Assembly (NCBI GenBank): GCA_038217425.1
Contig: JBBQPM010000008.1
Coordinates: 1 to 64,000 of the forward strand
Direction: 5' to 3'
Length of the DNA: 64,000 nucleotides
Source of the DNA: JAIEPT01 sp038217425
GTDB lineage: Bacteria > Planctomycetota > Planctomycetia > Gemmatales > Gemmataceae
Shown here in pieces: positions 61,801-64,000 of the stretch. Below the pieces are notes generated by a model. The model was not told the DNA's origin, ran no database searches, and worked only from the letters and a program-made list of their open reading frames with translations. Each line of letters begins with the position of its first letter. The stretch's first letter is position 1. Made by a program: the position numbers and the translations under genes.

Positions 61801-62200
61801 ACTCCTCAATGCCACCGGCGGCGGCGTGATCCCCAAGTGGCTCCTCGACCTCTTCTTGCAATGGGGCATCATGCTCCCCGTCGGTGCGCCACCCGCCGCG
61901 CCCGGCGCTGCCCTCGCCCCCGAACCAGCCGACAACGTCGTCCCTGCAGCCAATCCGGCGGAGAATCTCGGCGCCGATCCTCAGACGCCGACGCCCGCCC
62001 CCGCCCCGCAAAGCCAGGCCGAACCGACGCAAACGCTCGCTCCCCTGCAGCGCGCCGAACAGTCCCACAGCCGCCTTGCCCTCGCGGGCGTCGGCGTCGC
62101 GCTCGGCTGGCGGCAGATGCTGGGCAAGCTCGAGGCCGGTCCCGCCAACCGCCGGGGTCGCAAAGCTGCACGCAAAACGAAGTCCCGGCATGCGGGATAA
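58880..62200 (+). CDS. Giant surface protein: LEDRTTPA N-terminus, right-handed beta-helix
   Basis: A 1106-residue protein. The basic N-terminus (SAKRVRKKIRARYRPHFDVL) leads into LEDRTTPA near residue 41, a motif common to Gemmata-group surface proteins and likely an export or sorting signal. Residues 60-600 are beta-helix repeats of the polymorphic type (LTIDGGGANLTVNGAG, GGGVYSAGGTLDISF, GGGIVNLSTATAYITNSTIS). A choice-of-anchor-like block ends this part (LAIDAGANTGLLADQRGELR). A PKD-like unit follows (FFINWGDGSTDD). The C-terminal 300 residues contain an unidentified beta domain and an Ala/Pro-rich stretch, then a basic tail (RRGRKAARKTKSRHAG). Likely cell-surface or extracellular; no catalytic site was recognised. 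It is divergent from the kinase. Confidence 0.88.
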   Translation: MLANSLKSWLNSWLRPFAPSAKRVRKKIRARYRPHFDVLEDRTTPALYIVTSTFDTGENTLDWAVQQANANAGADQIVFELTDGSFVNVSNTLQINGDLTIDGGGANLTVNGAGSSTSGILQVNSGNVSISNLAFTGNYLAGTAIRNLGANLDLQNLHIYGNTATYDGTQYAGGGVYSAGGTLDISFCTIEDNDAYDYYGRAYGGGVAIYGSTVTIANSVIQNNDANGYGGGIYQSGGSVTITYTDINDNRALDNGEGTQEAGGGIFKSSGTLDLQFVYLLGNRTSSYGGAVYNQTGNLSIDSSFISGNQANLGYGGGIVNDNGVLELTNSTVSENWAITSGGGIVNLSTATAYITNSTISDNGPYPEYQFINVAGGIDNLGLMYITTSTIYNNQAWNGGGGIWNRGQLFIDQSVLSANSASGGGGFLNSDSGTYEITNSLFYNNSGSLGGGIYHEAGSGSIVNSTIASNNAGTEGGGIAFGAYSAGQLLTLVNVTIADNTSANGGGLASSDARAVSLQNTLVARNFDYDPNGTLAHDVLGAFTSAGHNLIGDSSGSVGFTNGVSGDIVGNSQAPIDPLLDWFDFYAGTYPLLPGSLAIDAGANTGLLADQRGELRSDGAFDIGAFEVQPPPTVFFGSDDVYAGAEYELTIDFAADSYYEFFINWGDGSTDDTRYIYYGAPVYAYHTYAEGPNGFTITAQIDRGEGFEGVPGSKQVNVLVPGIDEGDATSAPVPPGAQGYVVTIPENITAVVNRGPRSTTTLTVFLAIYSEPPVGAGDGVNVVVAYNNDPNHISVIEPDISGNRVDIVSYDLKVRGAEEGDTIIVSFRIPPGTLRPRLYFFDEDSKSYVKPEGSTLFPGVSFLQTPTEFIIIFDQTSFPNALSGLTGTVFTIIGDQLGLNPNLNVNLNVSLLTLLATNLRAAPPSGPDLTFGSLLGNASSSGPISTGAAQSVISPSLGRVPADPGVGAAAELEGLLNATGGGVIPKWLLDLFLQWGIMLPVGAPPAAPGAALAPEPADNVVPAANPAENLGADPQTPTPAPAPQSQAEPTQTLAPLQRAEQSHSRLALAGVGVALGWRQMLGKLEAGPANRRGRKAARKTKSRHAG

Positions 62201-62347
62201 AGCCCCGTGCTGATTAGCGCAGTGCGCAATTTTCCAGACAGATTACGACTGCGGCGTGAAAGTTAAAGAAATTGAGACTCGGCATTAAATTTGATTCGCG
62301 AAGCCGCCGTTTATCTCATTTTTTCCCGCCGAAATCGTCCATAGGAG

Positions 62348-62375
62348 TTGATTTCGAGGCCTCCCGCGGTATAAA
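62348..62375 (+). promoter_or_regulatory. Candidate promoter before the pdxH leader hairpin
   Basis: TTGATT at 62348-62353 and TATAAA at 62370-62375 have 16-base spacing. Transcription would start near 62382, three bases before the hairpin at 62385-62441. It is the only good promoter match in the 270-base gap 62201-62470. Confidence 0.5.
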
Positions 62376-62384
62376 CTTAGTTAA

Positions 62385-62453
62385 TCCCGCTGATTGATCC
62401 TTTTCGGTGACTGGGCGACGCCGAATTTGTCATCAGCGGGACTTTTCTTTTTC
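62385..62453 (+). terminator. Hairpin with U-rich tract upstream of pdxH (terminator, attenuator or small RNA end)
   Basis: TCCCGCTGAT at 62385-62394 pairs with ATCAGCGGGA at 62432-62441. An inner TTCGG/CCGAA stem lies inside the loop. The stem is followed by CTTTTCTTTTTC, a strong U-tract for an intrinsic terminator. It lies 232 bases after the surface-protein stop and 18 bases before the pdxH ATG, so it could end the surface-protein mRNA or form a short leader for pdxH. Confidence 0.6.
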
Positions 62454-62470
62454 TTGCCGTACCAATCGTC

Positions 62471-63091
62471 ATGCCCACCCCCCTCCTACTCCCTCTTGAA
62501 GAAGCGACGCTCGCAACCTCGCCGTGGCCGTTATTCCAACGATGGCTTGACGATGCGATCGAATTGGCGCTCCCCGATCCAAATGCGATGACGCTTGCCA
62601 CCGCTACCCCCCAGGGCGTTCCGTCCGCGCGCATGGTGCTCCTTCGCGGCCACGACGAGCGCGGTTTCGCGTTTTACACAAACTACCAAAGTCGTAAGGC
62701 GTGTGAGCTAGACAGCAATCCGCATGCGGCGCTGGTGCTTTTCTGGGCGACGCTGCAGCGGCAGATCCGCATCGAGGGGTCTGTGACCCGCGTGACAGCC
62801 GCCGAGTCGGACACTTACTTTCAGTCGCGTCCGCGCGGCCATCGCCTGGGCGCGTGGTCGTCGCCGCAAAGCCAAGTCATCCCGGATCGCTTGTTTTTGG
62901 AAGCGCAGCTGGCGGACGTGATGCAGCAGTATCCCGAAGGCGACGTGCCGCGACCGGACCACTGGGGCGGATACCGCGTGGCGCCGAGGTCGATCGAGTT
63001 CTGGCAGGGGGGCGAGAACCGCTTGCACGACCGCATCGTCTACCGCCAGGTTTCACCCGGCGTCTGGACGATCGAGCGTCTGGCGCCGTGA
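62471..63091 (+). CDS. pdxH: Pyridoxamine 5'-phosphate oxidase
   Basis: A 206-residue FMN enzyme that makes pyridoxal phosphate from pyridoxine or pyridoxamine phosphate. It has PWPLFQRWLDDAIELALPDP, AMTLATATPQGVPSARMVLL, GFAFYTNYQSRKACELDSNP, ALVLFWATLQRQIRIEGSV, YFQSRPRGHRLGAWSSPQSQ and the C-terminal HWGGYRVAPRSIEFWQGGEN, RLHDR block. These are the complete flavin and substrate-binding motifs of PdxH. Length is slightly below the E. coli enzyme. A hairpin with U-tract lies directly upstream. Confidence 0.95.
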   Translation: MPTPLLLPLEEATLATSPWPLFQRWLDDAIELALPDPNAMTLATATPQGVPSARMVLLRGHDERGFAFYTNYQSRKACELDSNPHAALVLFWATLQRQIRIEGSVTRVTAAESDTYFQSRPRGHRLGAWSSPQSQVIPDRLFLEAQLADVMQQYPEGDVPRPDHWGGYRVAPRSIEFWQGGENRLHDRIVYRQVSPGVWTIERLAP

Positions 63092-63095
63092 CGGT

Positions 63096-63188
63096 TTAGC
63101 CGCCGACTCCTGTCGGCGTGACCTGGCGCGTTGCAACGAATGGATTGACCGACAGTACATGTCCGCGCCGCGAGGACGCGGCGGCTAA
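63096..63188. repeat. Hairpin and inverted repeat after pdxH
   Basis: CGCCGACTCCTGTCGGCG at 63101-63118 is a hairpin with perfect 7-bp arms, 10 bases after the pdxH stop. TTAGCCGCC at 63096-63104 also pairs with GGCGGCTAA at 63180-63188. No U-tract follows. It may be a terminator or a further REP-like element. Confidence 0.6.
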
Positions 63189-63200
63189 GCGCGATTCAAC

Positions 63201-63228
63201 TTTCCAAATCCGCCTTGCGCCCCATAAT
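63201..63228 (+). promoter_or_regulatory. Weak candidate promoter for the carboxylase gene
   Basis: TTTCCA at 63201-63206 and CATAAT at 63223-63228, 16 bases apart, lie 57 bases before the ATG at 63285. Match to consensus is 4/6 and 5/6, so confidence is low. Confidence 0.35.
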
Positions 63229-63284
63229 AGCCCCATCGCTTCGAACCGCGGTTCCCTCCAGACCCATTCACAGGAAATCCCTCT

Positions 63285-64000
63285 ATGCCGGCGGATCTTG
63301 CCTCGCCTCGGCCCATTCGCAAACTCCTCGTTGCCAATCGCAGCGAAATCGCCATCCGCGTGTTTCGCTCCGCCCACGAGCTCGGCATCCGCACCGTCGC
63401 CATCTACGCGCACGAAGACCGCTTCGCCCTGCATCGCTTCAAGGCCGACGAAGCCTACCTCGTCGGAACGGCCGGCGAACCGCTGCGCAGCTACCTCGAT
63501 ATCCCCTCCATCGTCGGCCTCGCCAAAGAGTACGCCGTCGACGCCATCCATCCGGGTTACGGCTTCCTCAGCGAGAACGCCCACTTCGCCAAGGCGTGCC
63601 GCGATGCGGGCATCATCTTCGTGGGACCGCAAAATTCGGTCCTCGAAAACCTGGGGGACAAAATCGCCGCCCGCCGAATCGCCCGCGAAGCGAAGGTGCC
63701 GATCCTGTCCGGCTCCGACGATCCGATCACGGACAAGGAAGAAGCCAAGATCCTCGCGAACAAGCTCGGCTATCCCGTCATCGTGAAGGCGTCGATGGGG
63801 GGCGGCGGCCGCGGCATGCGCGTCGCCCGCTCCGATGGGGAACTCTTCGAGGCCATCGATCAGGCGAGCCGTGAGGCCAGCTCCGCGTTCGGCGTCGCCG
63901 ACGTCTTCCTCGAAAAGTTCGTGCAGAAAGCTCGGCACATCGAAGTCCAGCTCCTGGGCGACAAGCACGGCAACCTCGTCCATCTCTTCGAACGCGATTG
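63285..64000 (+). CDS. pyc: Pyruvate carboxylase, biotin carboxylase part (cut by window end)
   Basis: The ATG at 63285 opens a frame still open at the window end (238 codons seen; a full enzyme has about 1150). The start reads MPADLASPRPIRKLLVANRS. The N-terminal biotin carboxylase domain shows EIAIRVFRSAHELGIRTVAI and IHPGYGFLSENAHFA. The ATP-grasp lobe shows LGYPVIVKASMGGGGRGMRV and EKFVQKARHIEVQLLGDKHG. The form YAHEDRFALHRFKADEAYLV is typical of pyruvate carboxylase rather than acetyl-CoA carboxylase AccC. It would make oxaloacetate from pyruvate. The assignment needs the missing carboxyltransferase and biotin domains. Confidence 0.85.
   Translation, partial: MPADLASPRPIRKLLVANRSEIAIRVFRSAHELGIRTVAIYAHEDRFALHRFKADEAYLVGTAGEPLRSYLDIPSIVGLAKEYAVDAIHPGYGFLSENAHFAKACRDAGIIFVGPQNSVLENLGDKIAARRIAREAKVPILSGSDDPITDKEEAKILANKLGYPVIVKASMGGGGRGMRVARSDGELFEAIDQASREASSAFGVADVFLEKFVQKARHIEVQLLGDKHGNLVHLFERD

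Noticed and set aside
1..64000. tRNA or rRNA genes
   Set aside because: No cloverleaf-like segment or rRNA-like sequence was noticed in the intergenic regions. A covariance-model scan would be decisive.

Overview
The window is a high-GC chromosomal segment from a planctomycete, most likely the Gemmata side (Gemmataceae or relatives). The grounds are lineage-typical families: a DUF1592/DUF1587 cytochrome-type protein next to a DUF1552 protein, a DUF1549/DUF1553 protein next to a DUF1501 protein, a Ser/Thr kinase with a C-terminal TPR tail, secreted WD40 proteins, a giant surface beta-helix protein with the N-terminal LEDRTTPA motif, and signs of tetrahydromethanopterin-type C1 chemistry. No rRNA, tRNA, integrase, IS transposase or CRISPR array was recognised. 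It reads as ordinary chromosome with many small palindromic repeats, not as a mobile island.

Layout. 1-3.8 kb (minus): DUF1592 and DUF1552 pair. 3.9-7.2 kb (plus): GT2 glycosyltransferase, DUF2304 membrane partner, a lipoprotein and a Wza-like export lipoprotein. 7.2-12.5 kb: zinc-ribbon membrane protein (minus), then two HlyD-like adaptors, one with GAF domains and one with a WD40 propeller set inside its beta-barrel. 12.6-18.9 kb: small hypothetical gene, trmL, DUF1549 and DUF1501 pair, secreted WD40 protein. 19-24.6 kb: hybrid histidine kinase, pterin dehydratase, MfnF-like protein, stand-alone LigD-type phosphoesterase domain. 24.7-30.8 kb (minus): metal ABC transporter whose second permease carries a DtxR/MntR-like tail, a membrane-anchored unknown, dus and an M24 peptidase. 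31-43 kb: housekeeping genes (queE, parvulin PPIase, hemE, ubiE/menG, Nif3-like, isochorismatase-fold, GT2, YdjC deacetylase, ftsH, YbjN-like). 43.3-45.7 kb (plus): tatC and thrC. 46-50.3 kb (minus): chemoreceptor and CheA. 50.4-55 kb (minus): GT87 enzyme and a wbpD/wbpB/wbpE-like nucleotide-sugar operon. 55-62.2 kb: divergent kinase-TPR and giant surface protein. 62.4-64 kb (plus): pdxH and the 5' part of a pyruvate-carboxylase-type gene cut by the window end.

The recurring theme is cell surface and envelope: exopolysaccharide export, diacetamido-uronate sugar synthesis, Tat-exported DUF1552/DUF1501 proteins, periplasmic adaptors, chemoreceptor signalling and a surface beta-helix protein. 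A second theme is the intergenic space, which holds at least eight sequence families of short palindromes, often in inverted pairs like REP/BIME elements. Several start at or within a few bases of a stop codon, and one now supplies the C-terminus and stop of the ubiE-like gene. Functions below rest on reading the protein sequence by eye; no database search was run.
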